Origin: Candidatus Mycolicibacterium alkanivorans
GTDB taxonomy: Bacteria > Actinomycetota > Actinomycetes > Mycobacteriales > Mycobacteriaceae
Length of the DNA: 64,000 nt
Reading direction: 5' to 3'
NCBI RefSeq assembly: GCF_022760805.1
Contig: NZ_JAIVFL010000001.1
Location: 992,001 to 1,056,000 of the forward strand
Below the pieces are notes generated by a model. It made no database searches, was not told where the DNA came from, and saw nothing but the letters and a program-made list of their open reading frames with translations. The translations under genes and the position numbers were made by a program. Numbering within the stretch: the first letter of the stretch is position 1; each line of letters begins with the position of its first letter. Shown one piece after another: positions 17,020 through 26,879 of this stretch.

Positions 17020-18384
17020 ATGGAACTGATATCACCGGCGGATTCGATATTCCTGCTTGCCGAGTCGCGCGAGCACCCGATGCACGTCGGTGGGTTGCAG
17101 CTGTTCGAGCCGCCCGAAGGTGCCGGGCCGGACTTCATCCGCGACATCTACGCCACCATGCTGACCTACGGGGACGTCCAGCCGACCTTTCGTAAGCACC
17201 CGGCCGAACTGCTCGGCGGCATCGCCAATGTCGCCTGGTCGTTCGACAGGGACATCGACCTCGAGTACCACCTTCGCCGTTCGGCGCTGCCGTCTCCGGG
17301 CCGGGTGCGCGAGCTGCTGGAGTTGACCTCTCGGCTGCACGGCAGCCTGCTCGACCGGCACCGCCCGTTGTGGGAGGCCCACCTCGTCGAGGGCCTCAAC
17401 GACGGACGCTTCGCGGTCTACACCAAGGTCCACCACGCGCTTCTCGACGGCGTGTCGGCGATGAAGCTGATGCGCCGGTCGCTGTCCGACGATCCGCAGA
17501 ACACCGAACTGCTGGCACCCTGGACCATCGGGCCGCGCCAGCGCGCCAAGGGCAGGAAGAAGCGCTCCTCGCCATTGGGTGATCTGGTGAAGGTCGCGGG
17601 ATCCGTTGCAGGATTTGTTCCTTCGGTGCTGACAATTGCTCGTGCCGCACTGCTCGAACAGCAGCTGACGTTGCCGTTCGGGGCGCCCAAGACGATGTTC
17701 AACGTTCCGATCGGAGGCGCTCGACGCTGTGCGGCACAGTCCTGGCCCCTCAAACGGGTCGTCGCGGTCAAGGACGCCTGCGGCGTCACCGTCAACGACG
17801 TCATCTTGGCGATGTGCGCCGGAGCGCTACGCGCCTACCTGCTCGAGCAGGACGCCCTGCCCGACCGCCCGCTGATCGCGATGGTGCCGGTCAATCTGCG
17901 CTCCGAGGACGATGCCTTCAGCGGGGGCAACATGGTCGGCGCCATCCTGTGCAGCCTGGCCACCGACCTCGAGGACCCGGCGCACCGGCTGGGCACTATT
18001 CACGCCTCGATGCGTGGCAACAAAGAGGTGTTCACCCAGCTGCCCGGGTTTCAGCAGCTGGCGCTTTCGGCCTTCAACTTGGCTCCGTTGACGCTGGCTC
18101 TGGTGCCGTCACTGGCACAGGCCGCCCAGCCACCGTTCAACATCGTGATCTCCAACATACCGGGCGCGCGCGAGCCGCTGTACTGGCGCGGGGCCCGCCT
18201 CGACGGCAACTATCCGATGTCCATCGCGCTGGACGGCCAGGCGCTCAACATCACGCTGTCCAGCAACGCCGACAACCTCGACTTCGGTCTGGTCGGGTGC
18301 CGGCGCAGCATCCCGCACCTGCAGCGGCTTCTCGGACACCTCGAGGACTCGCTGGCCGGGTTGGAGGAGGCGGTCGGGGTATAA
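17020..18384 (+). CDS. Wax ester synthase/diacylglycerol acyltransferase (WS/DGAT)
   Basis: The 454-residue enzyme makes triacylglycerol or wax esters from acyl-CoA. The active-site motif HHxxxDG is intact (H138, H139, D143, G144). The conserved MVPVNLRSEDD, GGNMVGAILCSL and NIVISNIPGAREPLYW blocks follow in order. The ATG at 17020 is preceded by GGAGG and begins the typical MELISPADSIFLL. Length and motifs are complete, so it should be active. It belongs to the multi-copy mycobacterial Tgs family, and the paralogue cannot be named. Confidence 0.92.
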   Translation: MELISPADSIFLLAESREHPMHVGGLQLFEPPEGAGPDFIRDIYATMLTYGDVQPTFRKHPAELLGGIANVAWSFDRDIDLEYHLRRSALPSPGRVRELLELTSRLHGSLLDRHRPLWEAHLVEGLNDGRFAVYTKVHHALLDGVSAMKLMRRSLSDDPQNTELLAPWTIGPRQRAKGRKKRSSPLGDLVKVAGSVAGFVPSVLTIARAALLEQQLTLPFGAPKTMFNVPIGGARRCAAQSWPLKRVVAVKDACGVTVNDVILAMCAGALRAYLLEQDALPDRPLIAMVPVNLRSEDDAFSGGNMVGAILCSLATDLEDPAHRLGTIHASMRGNKEVFTQLPGFQQLALSAFNLAPLTLALVPSLAQAAQPPFNIVISNIPGAREPLYWRGARLDGNYPMSIALDGQALNITLSSNADNLDFGLVGCRRSIPHLQRLLGHLEDSLAGLEEAVGV

Positions 18385-18390
18385 GCGCAC

Positions 18391-18428
18391 GAAAAAGGCG
18401 GCGACGGCCCCTCAGGTTCGTCGCTGCC
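18391..18428 (-). terminator. Intrinsic terminator for lpqH
   Basis: Read on the minus strand, a nine-base stem (18420-18428 with 18397-18405, one wobble pair) is followed at once by five U residues. It lies 18 bases past the lpqH stop and between two convergent genes, so the stem may also slow transcription from the WS/DGAT side. Confidence 0.65.
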
Positions 18429-18445
18429 ACGTTCGGGTGCTGCCG

Positions 18446-18949
18446 CTACGGGCAGGTCACATCGATCTCGAAAGGCTTGTTCACCGGCTGCATCGGGTTG
18501 GCCATGTCCACACCCGTGGCGGTGCCGGTGACCTTGATGTTCTTGCCGTCCTTGGTGGCGGAGGCGTTCGCGCCGCCCGGCACACCCTCGGTGTAACCGA
18601 GCGTCACACCGTTGACGTTGCCCAGCCCCACGGAGTGAACCGTCGACGCATCCTCAGACATGACGATGGCGATACCGGTCGCCGCCTCACCGATGGCGAT
18701 GTTGTAGTTGCCGCCGGCGGTCGCGCAGACCACCTGGCCGTTGATGTTCTGCGGCTGGCCGTCGATGGTCACCTTGGCGGTGCCTGCGCCTGTGCTGGCG
18801 CCGGGACTCTCGGCGGCGCTTGAGCTCGCGCTTGCCGCTGCGGACGAGCTGGAGCTGGACTCGCTCTTCTTCGCATCCTTGGAACAACCGGACATCCCGG
18901 CGACCAGAACCGCGGCGCCGGCAACGGCAACCACACAGCCACGCTTCAC
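18446..18949 (-). CDS. lpqH: LpqH-family (19-kDa) lipoprotein antigen
   Basis: The 167-residue surface lipoprotein has signal peptide [17 protein letters not shown] and lipobox MSGC, with C22 as the lipidated residue. A Ser/Ala-rich linker follows and then a domain very close to Lpq[48 protein letters not shown] and a final disulfide Cys. The start is GTG 18949, preceded by AAAGGAGA. LpqH is a TLR2 ligand in M. tuberculosis. There lpqH lies beside tcrY (from memory); here it is about 14 kb away, so it is either relocated or a paralogue. Confidence 0.88.
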   Translation of the reverse strand: MKRGCVVAVAGAAVLVAGMSGCSKDAKKSESSSSSSAAASASSSAAESPGASTGAGTAKVTIDGQPQNINGQVVCATAGGNYNIAIGEAATGIAIVMSEDASTVHSVGLGNVNGVTLGYTEGVPGGANASATKDGKNIKVTGTATGVDMANPMQPVNKPFEIDVTCP

Positions 18950-19160
18950 GGGTTTCTCCTTTGGTGACGTGACCCGTCGAACTGGCGGATCATCGCAAAA
19001 AGTATGGAACCCCGTTTGCAAATGATGTTCGGATTGGAAGAAAAAATCGTCTGAGAACTAGCTGACCACCACCGGATTGTTTGTCTTGGTGCGCCGCAAC
19101 ACATCAGCGACATTAGTAACCTGAGCAGTAACCTGAGCTGGCACCGGTATCATCACCGCG

Positions 19161-19214
19161 ATGAAGACGCTTCGCGCGCCCGAAGAGCGGTTCGCTGGAA
19201 TAGCGGATTTCTCC
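19161..19214 (+). pseudogene. Possible N-terminal remnant of a haloalkane-dehalogenase-like gene
   Basis: MKTLRAPEERFAGIADF resembles the opening TLRTPxERF of haloalkane dehalogenases. After about 17 residues the frame passes into transposase-derived sequence. The match is short, so this is a weak suggestion. Confidence 0.3.
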
Positions 19215-19535
19215 AACGAATGGACCGCCCCGAGGTCGCCGGCGGCGAAGCGCTGGCCGGGCTGCTGCGAGCGGGCAACGCCAGCAGCAACACCGCCGCC
19301 GATCACAGCACCGTGTTGGGTCGGGCGCTGGAATCGCTGCCGGCCGCCTACCGACCCGACCCGACCCGGAGGACCCCACCGCCCACAAGATCCTGGTGCG
19401 GTCGGATTCCGCCGGTGCCACGCACCAGTTCTCCGCCGAATGTCGCAGCAAGGGGTGGGGTTCTCGTCGGGTTCACCGTCGACGCCCGCATGCGCGACGC
19501 GATCGACACCAACTCCCTGCCAACTAGTTGGGGGA
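19215..19535 (+). pseudogene. Remnant of an IS1380-family transposase
   Basis: Frame fragments spell out part of the catalytic domain: EALAGLLRAGNASSNTAADH, then VLGRALESLPAAYRPDP, HKILVRSDSAGATHQF in a second frame, and VGFTVDARMRDAIDT back in the first. At least two frameshifts break it. No start, inverted repeats or C-terminal part are seen. Its end overlaps the 3' end of the DUF4383-type gene on the other strand. Confidence 0.8.
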
Positions 19536-19913
19536 CACACTCCTAGCGGTGTCGGTGAGTTTCCAGCCGACGAGGATGCTCAGGGCGCCGTACACGAGAT
19601 GCAGGTAGTTGTCGGGTTCGCCGATCGAATGAATGTTGAGGAAGCCCAACGCGCCGGAGACGCCCAGCACGAATGCGGCCAGCAGTCCGATGCCGAGTAC
19701 CACGTTGGCAATACGGGTGATCGAGGGCATCATTGCAGCGCCCAGCCACGCCGCCCCCAACACCAAGTGGACGATGTTGTGCATCGGGTTCACTGCGAGG
19801 ATCAGGACCTTCGTGTGGTGTTCGCTGGTGAAGCCGGTCACCGCGAAGCCGATGATTCCGGCAGCGAAATAGATGGCTGCGGACGCGTAGGCAAAAATTT
19901 GGTTGCGGGTCAT
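19524..19913 (-). CDS. DUF4383-type four-span membrane protein
   Basis: The 129-residue protein has four hydrophobic segments (about residues 6-24, 42-62, 66-88 and 98-118) with the PMHNIVHLVLGAAWLGAA and DNYLHLVYGALSILVGW motifs of the DUF4383 family. I chose ATG 19913, since sequence before it is Arg-rich and unlike a membrane protein. It lies 82 bases after the anti-sigma gene on the same strand and may be part of that unit. Function is unknown. Confidence 0.82.
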   Translation of the reverse strand: MTRNQIFAYASAAIYFAAGIIGFAVTGFTSEHHTKVLILAVNPMHNIVHLVLGAAWLGAAMMPSITRIANVVLGIGLLAAFVLGVSGALGFLNIHSIGEPDNYLHLVYGALSILVGWKLTDTARSVSPN

Positions 19914-19995
19914 GACGATTCCTTCCGGGCGGGTCGCTAGTCTGCGACCGTCGCAGGTATCGACTCGCGAGCCGGGCCAGGCGTTACAACGAGTC

Positions 19996-20268
19996 TCAGT
20001 CCCGATTGAGTCGGTCAAATTCCGCCATGAGCGCGTCGAGGTTCGCCGGCCGTACCTCCACCGATTCATCGCGCGCTGCCGCGGCGATCCACACGGTTCG
20101 ACGGATCTGGTCGACGTAGACCCGACATGCCTGGCATCCCCCGAGGTGCTGCTCGAATCGATGCAGATCCGCCTCTTCGAGCGCGTCCTCCAGATACTCG
20201 GTGACCAGCGCCACCGCGTCCGAACAGGTGATCCGCAATTCGTTGCTGACGAAGTCGTCCTCAGTCAT
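19996..20268 (-). CDS. Zinc-binding anti-sigma factor
   Basis: The 90-residue protein has the ZAS signature H-x3-C-x2-C (H41, C45, C48, in HLGGCQAC) within a short helical domain. It overlaps the end of the ECF sigma gene by eight bases, so the pair is translationally coupled. No membrane span is present, so it is a soluble anti-sigma that could respond to oxidation or zinc loss at the cysteines. The response is inferred. Confidence 0.88.
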   Translation of the reverse strand: MTEDDFVSNELRITCSDAVALVTEYLEDALEEADLHRFEQHLGGCQACRVYVDQIRRTVWIAAAARDESVEVRPANLDALMAEFDRLNRD

Positions 20269-20944
20269 TTAGATAATCCTCCAACACGACGCGCAGGCTG
20301 GCACGGCCCCGATGCAGCAGTACCCGCTGGTTCACCGCCGAAATGCCAAGTGCATCGCAGGTTTCCTCGCTCGACCACCCCTCGATATCACGCATGGTCA
20401 GCACCTCACGCTGGGCGTTCGGTACTTTCTGCAGGGCGTCAGCGATCACCGAGCGCACCTCGGCCGACATCAGCCGCTGCTCGGGCAGCAGATCCCAGCG
20501 GGCCGGCACGCCGACCCAGTGGTGCGCGCCGAGGTCGGGATGAACGAGCCGCCGTGGATCGACCGAAGGACGCGAGTCAGACTCGAATCCTGCAACGGCG
20601 AACGGCACCGTTGTTGATTCCCTGCGGGCCAGTGTGCGCACCCGGTTCAGCATCACCCGAAACACCCAGGTCTTGAGGCTCGCACGGCCCTCAAAGGAGC
20701 CGATGGAACGTACCACCGACACCCAGGTATCTTGCACGGCGTCCTCCGCGGTGGCGGCGGACACATACATCCGCGCCAGCCGCACTAGCGGCGCGTGCAG
20801 CGTGTCGACGAGGGCTCGGAACGCGTCCTTGTCACCCGCCCGAAGCGCCGCGATCAGGTCCTCGTCGGTGGCCCATCGATCATCGATAACGGTGCGCAAG
20901 CGTGCAGCGCCTGCCGTCGCGGGTGTCTCGAATCCTCGCTCCAC
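20261..20944 (-). CDS. ECF (sigma-70 family) RNA polymerase sigma factor
   Basis: The 227-residue sigma factor has region 2 (AEDAVQDTWVSV, with FEGRASLKTWVFRVMLN) and region 4 (VPNAQREVLTMRDIEGWSSEE and ALGISAVNQRVLLHRGR). The start is GTG 20944, which has GGAGG ten bases upstream; a longer reading is open but has no such site. A 45-residue linker rich in Ser, Asp and Pro separates the two regions. It is divergent from the AhpD-like gene, a likely target. The ECF group cannot be assigned by eye. Confidence 0.9.
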   Translation of the reverse strand: MERGFETPATAGAARLRTVIDDRWATDEDLIAALRAGDKDAFRALVDTLHAPLVRLARMYVSAATAEDAVQDTWVSVVRSIGSFEGRASLKTWVFRVMLNRVRTLARRESTTVPFAVAGFESDSRPSVDPRRLVHPDLGAHHWVGVPARWDLLPEQRLMSAEVRSVIADALQKVPNAQREVLTMRDIEGWSSEETCDALGISAVNQRVLLHRGRASLRVVLEDYLND

Positions 20945-21056
20945 GAAGTTGGTTACCTCCGGTTGTAACACCGCACGGCATTGCGGAGTCTGAACACTAG
21001 CCCCGCCGATGTGAACACCGGCGAGGTCCAAACGATTCCGGATACTGGAGGAAATT

Positions 21057-21593
21057 ATGAGCACCATGCCCCTCATCACCGACGCGACCGCGACGACCGA
21101 TCAGGCGGAGGCGCTGTCGGCGGCGAAACGAACACTTGGCGCTGTTCCCAATCTGACTCGGGCGATGGCCAACAGCCCGGCGCTGCTTCAGGGGTACCTG
21201 GGCTTGGTTGCCAGCCTCGAAAGCGGTGCGCTTCCTGTTGCTACCCGGGAACGTCTCGCCATCGCTGTCGCGCAATCCAATGGTTGCTCCTACTGCCTGT
21301 CGGCGCACACCTACACCGGCCAGCGGATTGCCGGGCTGAGCGCGGAACAGGTCGAGGCGGCCCGCAAGGCCGATGCCGACGACCCGAAAACCGCTGCGAT
21401 ACTTGCCTTCGCCGTGGCGGTAAACGAACGGCGCGGCCAGATCGATGATGCTGATCGCGAGGCTGTGCGCCGAGCAGGCGGCAGCGACGCCGAGATCGCT
21501 GAGGTGATAGGCCATGTCGCACTCAACGTGCTGACCAACTACTTCAACAACGTGGCGCACACCGAGATTGACTTCCCACTCGTAGAACCGTGA
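21057..21593 (+). CDS. Carboxymuconolactone-decarboxylase/AhpD-family protein
   Basis: The 178-residue protein has the AhpD redox centre C77-S-Y-C80 followed by H84 (GCSYCLSAHTYTG) and the conserved ERLAIAVAQ helix before it. Such proteins are thiol peroxidases or peroxidase partners; others decarboxylate carboxymuconolactone. With the redox cysteines present, a peroxidase-type role is more likely. GGAGG lies just before ATG 21057. It is divergent from the ECF sigma/anti-sigma operon, which suggests control by that sigma factor. Confidence 0.88.
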   Translation: MSTMPLITDATATTDQAEALSAAKRTLGAVPNLTRAMANSPALLQGYLGLVASLESGALPVATRERLAIAVAQSNGCSYCLSAHTYTGQRIAGLSAEQVEAARKADADDPKTAAILAFAVAVNERRGQIDDADREAVRRAGGSDAEIAEVIGHVALNVLTNYFNNVAHTEIDFPLVEP

Positions 21594-23242
<1,649 letters not shown>

Positions 23243-23246
23243 AGAG

Positions 23247-24470
23247 ATGACTGTTCCCGCGCCGTCACAGGCGCTGCTCGTCACACTGCTCGACCCGGCG
23301 CAGCGCGCCGATCCGTACCCGGTGTACCGGCAGATCCTCGACGGCGGCCCCCTGCAGATGCCGGAGAACAACCTGCACGTCTTTTCCAGCTTCGCCGACT
23401 GTGACGAAGTCCTACGTCATCCCGCCTCGTGCAGTGACCGGCTCAAGTCGACCACCGCCCAGCGCGCCATCGCCGCCGGCCAGCATCCGCGGCCCTTCGG
23501 CACACCCGGCTTCCTGTTTCTCGACCCGCCCGACCACACCCGGCTGCGCCGGTTGGTCGGCAAGGCGTTCTCGCCCAAAGTCGTCAAGGCACTCGAGCCC
23601 GACATCGCCGCGATGGTCGACGGGCTGCTCGACGAGGTGGCCGAGGCGGGCGAATTCGAGGCCATCGCCGATCTGGCCTACCCGCTGCCAGTCGCGGTGA
23701 TCTGCCGGCTGTTGGGTGTGCCGATCGAAGACGAGCCCAAATTCAGTTCGGCCTCGGCGCTGCTGGGTCAGGGGCTCGACCCATTCATCGCGTTCACCGG
23801 AGAATCGCCCGGGGCCGAAGAACGCCTCCAGGCCGGCTTGTGGTTGCGCGGGTACCTGCGCGACCTGATGGAGCGACGGCGCGCGGAACCGGCCGACGAT
23901 CTGATCTCCGGGTTGATCGCGGTCGAGGAATCCGGAGACCAGCTCACCGAGGAAGAGATCGTCGCAACCTGCAACCTGCTCCTGATCGCCGGACACGAGA
24001 CGACGGTGAACCTGATCGCCAACGCCATCCTGGCGATGCTGCGCCACCGCGAGCAGTGGACCGCACTGGCCGCCGATGCCGACAGGGCGCCGGGCATCGT
24101 CGAGGAGACCCTGCGCTACGACCCGCCCGTGCAGCTGGTGGGCCGCGTCGCCGGTGCGGACATGACCATCGGAGAGGCTCGAATTCCCAAGGGCGACACC
24201 ATGATGCTGCTGCTCGCCGCCGCCCAGCGCGACCCGGGCGTCACCGAGCGGCCGGACGACTTCGACCCCACCCGCGAGGCCATCCGGCATCTCGCATTCG
24301 GCAAGGGGCCGCACTTCTGTCTCGGTGCGCCGCTGGCTCGCATGGAAGCGGCGGTGACACTCTCGGCCGTGACGCGACGCTTCCCGCGGGCGCGGCTGGC
24401 CGGCGAACCGGCGTACAAACCCAATGTCACCTTGCGCGGAATGGCGTCGCTGCCCGTTGCGCTGAGCTAG
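23247..24470 (+). CDS. Cytochrome P450
   Basis: The 407-residue soluble P450 has the I-helix oxygen-binding motif AGHETT, the K-helix ExxR in EETLRYDPP and the haem loop FGKGPHFCLGAPLAR with ligand C358. All essential residues are present. It follows tgt by only four bases with an AGAGAG ribosome-binding site, so it is probably co-transcribed. The substrate is unknown. The sequence resembles bacterial CYP107/CYP140-like classes, but the subfamily needs a database comparison. Confidence 0.93.
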   Translation: MTVPAPSQALLVTLLDPAQRADPYPVYRQILDGGPLQMPENNLHVFSSFADCDEVLRHPASCSDRLKSTTAQRAIAAGQHPRPFGTPGFLFLDPPDHTRLRRLVGKAFSPKVVKALEPDIAAMVDGLLDEVAEAGEFEAIADLAYPLPVAVICRLLGVPIEDEPKFSSASALLGQGLDPFIAFTGESPGAEERLQAGLWLRGYLRDLMERRRAEPADDLISGLIAVEESGDQLTEEEIVATCNLLLIAGHETTVNLIANAILAMLRHREQWTALAADADRAPGIVEETLRYDPPVQLVGRVAGADMTIGEARIPKGDTMMLLLAAAQRDPGVTERPDDFDPTREAIRHLAFGKGPHFCLGAPLARMEAAVTLSAVTRRFPRARLAGEPAYKPNVTLRGMASLPVALS

Positions 24471-24471
24471 C

Positions 24472-24934
24472 TTGCACGGCACGAGAATTCTGCTGATAGG
24501 CGCAGGCGGGGTCGGGTCGGCGTTCTGTGCCGTCGCGAAACGCCGGGACTTCTTCGAGCAGATCGTGGTGTCCGACTACAACGAGGCCAAGGCCCGTCAG
24601 GCCGCGGACGCGGTGAAGGACTCGCGGTTCTCGGCGACGCAGGTGGACGCCGGCTCGGCCGACGCCGTCGTCGCACCAGGACGGCAATCCGCGCTCGGCC
24701 TACCTCTACCACGTGGTGGACAACGAATGGTCGATGGCCGAGTACGGCCACCAGTGCGTGGTGTGGCAGACCGCGATCAATCCCGTTGTGGCACTGGAAC
24801 TTCTGGCCAACGGAACGTGGAGCGAGGTCGGCGTCCTTGGCCCCGAGTGCTTCGACTCGGTGCCGTTCCTGGAGCTGCTGACCGCCTACCGCTCGCCCTG
24901 GGGACTCAAGGACTTTCCCGCCGAGCAGACGTAA
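24472..24934 (+). pseudogene. Saccharopine-dehydrogenase-like gene with a large internal deletion
   Basis: The first 65 residues form an intact Rossmann start (TRILLIGAGGVGSAFCAVAK and VVSDYNEAKARQAADAV). At about 24680 the frame changes into a C-terminal piece: AYLYHVVDNEWSMAEYG, then NPVVALELLANGTWSEVGVL and ending near AYRSPWGLKDFPAEQT. The two parts match the ends of saccharopine dehydrogenase/carboxynorspermidine-dehydrogenase-like proteins of about 400 residues. The middle, roughly 250 residues, is gone and the junction is out of frame. Confidence 0.85.
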
Positions 24935-24990
24935 AGTGCGCCATTTTCCCGGCGTGTCGGGACACTTTGCGTCTGCTCGCGCTGAGAAAT

Positions 24991-25411
24991 CTAGAGCGGG
25001 TTGAGCACCCGTTCGAGGAACTGCCGGGTGCGGGCTTCCTTCGGGTTGCCGACCACCTCTGCGGGCGTGCCCTGCTCGAGGATCACTCCCTGGTCGGTGA
25101 ACAGCATTTGGTCGCAAACCTGCTTGGCGAACTGGATTTCGTGCGTGACGATGACCAGCGTCCAGCCCTCGACGGCCAGGTCTTTGATCACCGAGAGCAC
25201 CTCGCCGACCAGTTCAGGATCCAGTGCGGAGGTCGGCTCGTCGAACAGCACCACGCGGGGCCGCAGCGCCAGCGCCCGTGCGATGCCCACGCGCTGCTGC
25301 TGGCCGCCGGAGAGCTGAGACGGGTACTGCTCGCGCTTATCGACGAGCCCGACCTGGTCCAGTAGCGCGACGGCCTCCGTCCGGACCTCCTCGGCCGGCC
25401 GCTTCTGCTTT
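24991..25411 (-). pseudogene. 3' part of a polar amino-acid ABC transporter ATPase (GlnQ type)
   Basis: About 140 residues remain, from before the signature motif to the end: [20 protein letters not shown], Walker [13 protein letters not shown], the H-loop VTHEIQFA and the usual C-terminus. The Walker A half is missing. At about 25412 the sequence joins, out of frame, the N-terminal half of a periplasmic binding protein. A deletion removed the operon's permease gene and half of each flanking gene. Confidence 0.9.
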
Positions 25412-25873
25412 AAGATCGACCAGCGACGTGATCGAGTTGTCGTCAGCACGGGTGACGATCACCCCTTCGCCCACCGAATATGGTTCGGAGATAGCGTATT
25501 TCGCCTTCCGCGCCGGGGTGATGGTGACCTCGTTGGCCACGACGTCGAACCGGTTGGCCTCCAGGGCGGCGAAGATCGAATCCCACGGGGTCTCGACGAA
25601 CTCGACCTTCAGGCCGAGCTTGTCCCCGACGGCCTTGGCGACGTCGACGTCGTAGCCGGTGAGTTGCCTGGTGACCGGATCGTGGTAACTGAACGGTGCG
25701 TAGGTGCCCTCGGTGCCGACCCGCAGCACACCGGAGGACATCGGACCGCCGCCATCGAACTTCGAGCCGCATGCGCCGAGGAGCGCGGTCACCACCAGCA
25801 CGATGGCCAGCAGCGCGGCGCGTGGGAGGTGACGAATTCGGCAGAGGTTAATGACGCGTGGGGTGCCCGCCAA
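25412..25873 (-). pseudogene. 5' part of a polar amino-acid binding lipoprotein (GlnH type)
   Basis: It has a lipoprotein signal with lipobox LLGAC, then the solute-binding N-lobe: LRVGTEGTYAPFSYHDP, GYDVDVAKAVGDKLGLKVEF and ANRFDVVANEVTITPARK. It ends at SLVDLK, where ATPase-derived sequence begins in another frame. About half the protein is missing. The start appears to be TTG 25873, ten bases from the gluQRS stop. Confidence 0.9.
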
Positions 25874-25882
25874 TGGTTCGAA

Positions 25883-26767
25883 TCAAACGGGTTGGTATGT
25901 CCACGGCGCACGCGGCAGCCGCGTCGGATCGAACTGGCCCAGCAGCTCGGTGATGTTCGCCGACGGCCAGCCCAACGAGTCGCTGAGCACGCTGAAAGCG
26001 CGCAGCGCACCCAGCTCGGCGAGGGTGACGGCACCGTCGCGTTTGGCCAGCCGCTTGCCCTCGGGATTGAGCACGAGCGGCACGTGGGCGTACACCGGCG
26101 GCGGGTAGTCGAGCAGTGCGCCCAGATACGCCTGGCGTGGGGATGACGACAGCAGGTCGTCCCCGCGGACCACCTGATCGACGCCCGACACCGCGTCGTC
26201 GACCACCACGGCCAGGTTATAGGCCGGTACCCCGTCGCCGCGACGCAGCACGAAGTCGTCGACCACACCGGTGTAGCTGCCGTGGACCAGGTCGGTCACC
26301 GTGAACTCGGAGACGTCGGCGCGCAGCCGCAACGCAGGTGGCCGGCCGCTCTCCCGCCGAGCGGTGCGCTCGGGTTCGGTCAGCTCGCGGCAGGTCCCGG
26401 GGTAGGCACCCTCCGGGGCGTGTGGTGCACGCGGCGCGCTGAGGATGTCCTTTCTGCTGCAATAGCATTCGTAGACCAGGCCGCGGGCGCTCAAAGCGTG
26501 TACGACGGTGTCGTAGCAGTCGCGGTGGTGCGATTGCCATTGCGGTTCGTCGTCCCACGTGATGCCGATCGCCGCCAGATCGGCCAGTTGCCGCCGCGCG
26601 ACGTCGTCGTGGGCGCGATCATCGAGATCCTCGATTCGCAGCAGGAACCGCCGTCCGCTCGAGCGGGCGAACAGCCACGCGAGCACCGCCGTGCGCAGGT
26701 TGCCGATGTGCAGGTCGGCCGACGGGCTGGGCGCGAACCGGCCCGCGCCCGGTGCTGGGCGGGTCAC
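25883..26767 (-). CDS. gluQRS: Glutamyl-Q tRNA(Asp) synthetase
   Basis: The 294-residue protein is a truncated glutamyl-tRNA synthetase paralogue that attaches glutamate to queuosine-34 of tRNA-Asp. It has the class I HIGH-like sequence LHIGN (residues 19-23), FLLRIEDLDD, a zinc region with ECYCS, and the KMSKS-like KRLAKRDG. The anticodon-binding domain is absent, as expected for GluQRS. GTG 26767 is the start. Together with tgt it implies that this organism uses or salvages queuosine. Confidence 0.93.
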   Translation of the reverse strand: MTRPAPGAGRFAPSPSADLHIGNLRTAVLAWLFARSSGRRFLLRIEDLDDRAHDDVARRQLADLAAIGITWDDEPQWQSHHRDCYDTVVHALSARGLVYECYCSRKDILSAPRAPHAPEGAYPGTCRELTEPERTARRESGRPPALRLRADVSEFTVTDLVHGSYTGVVDDFVLRRGDGVPAYNLAVVVDDAVSGVDQVVRGDDLLSSSPRQAYLGALLDYPPPVYAHVPLVLNPEGKRLAKRDGAVTLAELGALRAFSVLSDSLGWPSANITELLGQFDPTRLPRAPWTYQPV

Positions 26768-26879
26768 GCCCGCAATGTAGCCCGAGGCATGCCCGCGGTG
26801 GCAGATGGGTGACCGATGAGTTCGGGCCCGGGCGGAGGTCTAGACAGGGAGGGCCCCCGATAGTTCAGGATGAGTAACT

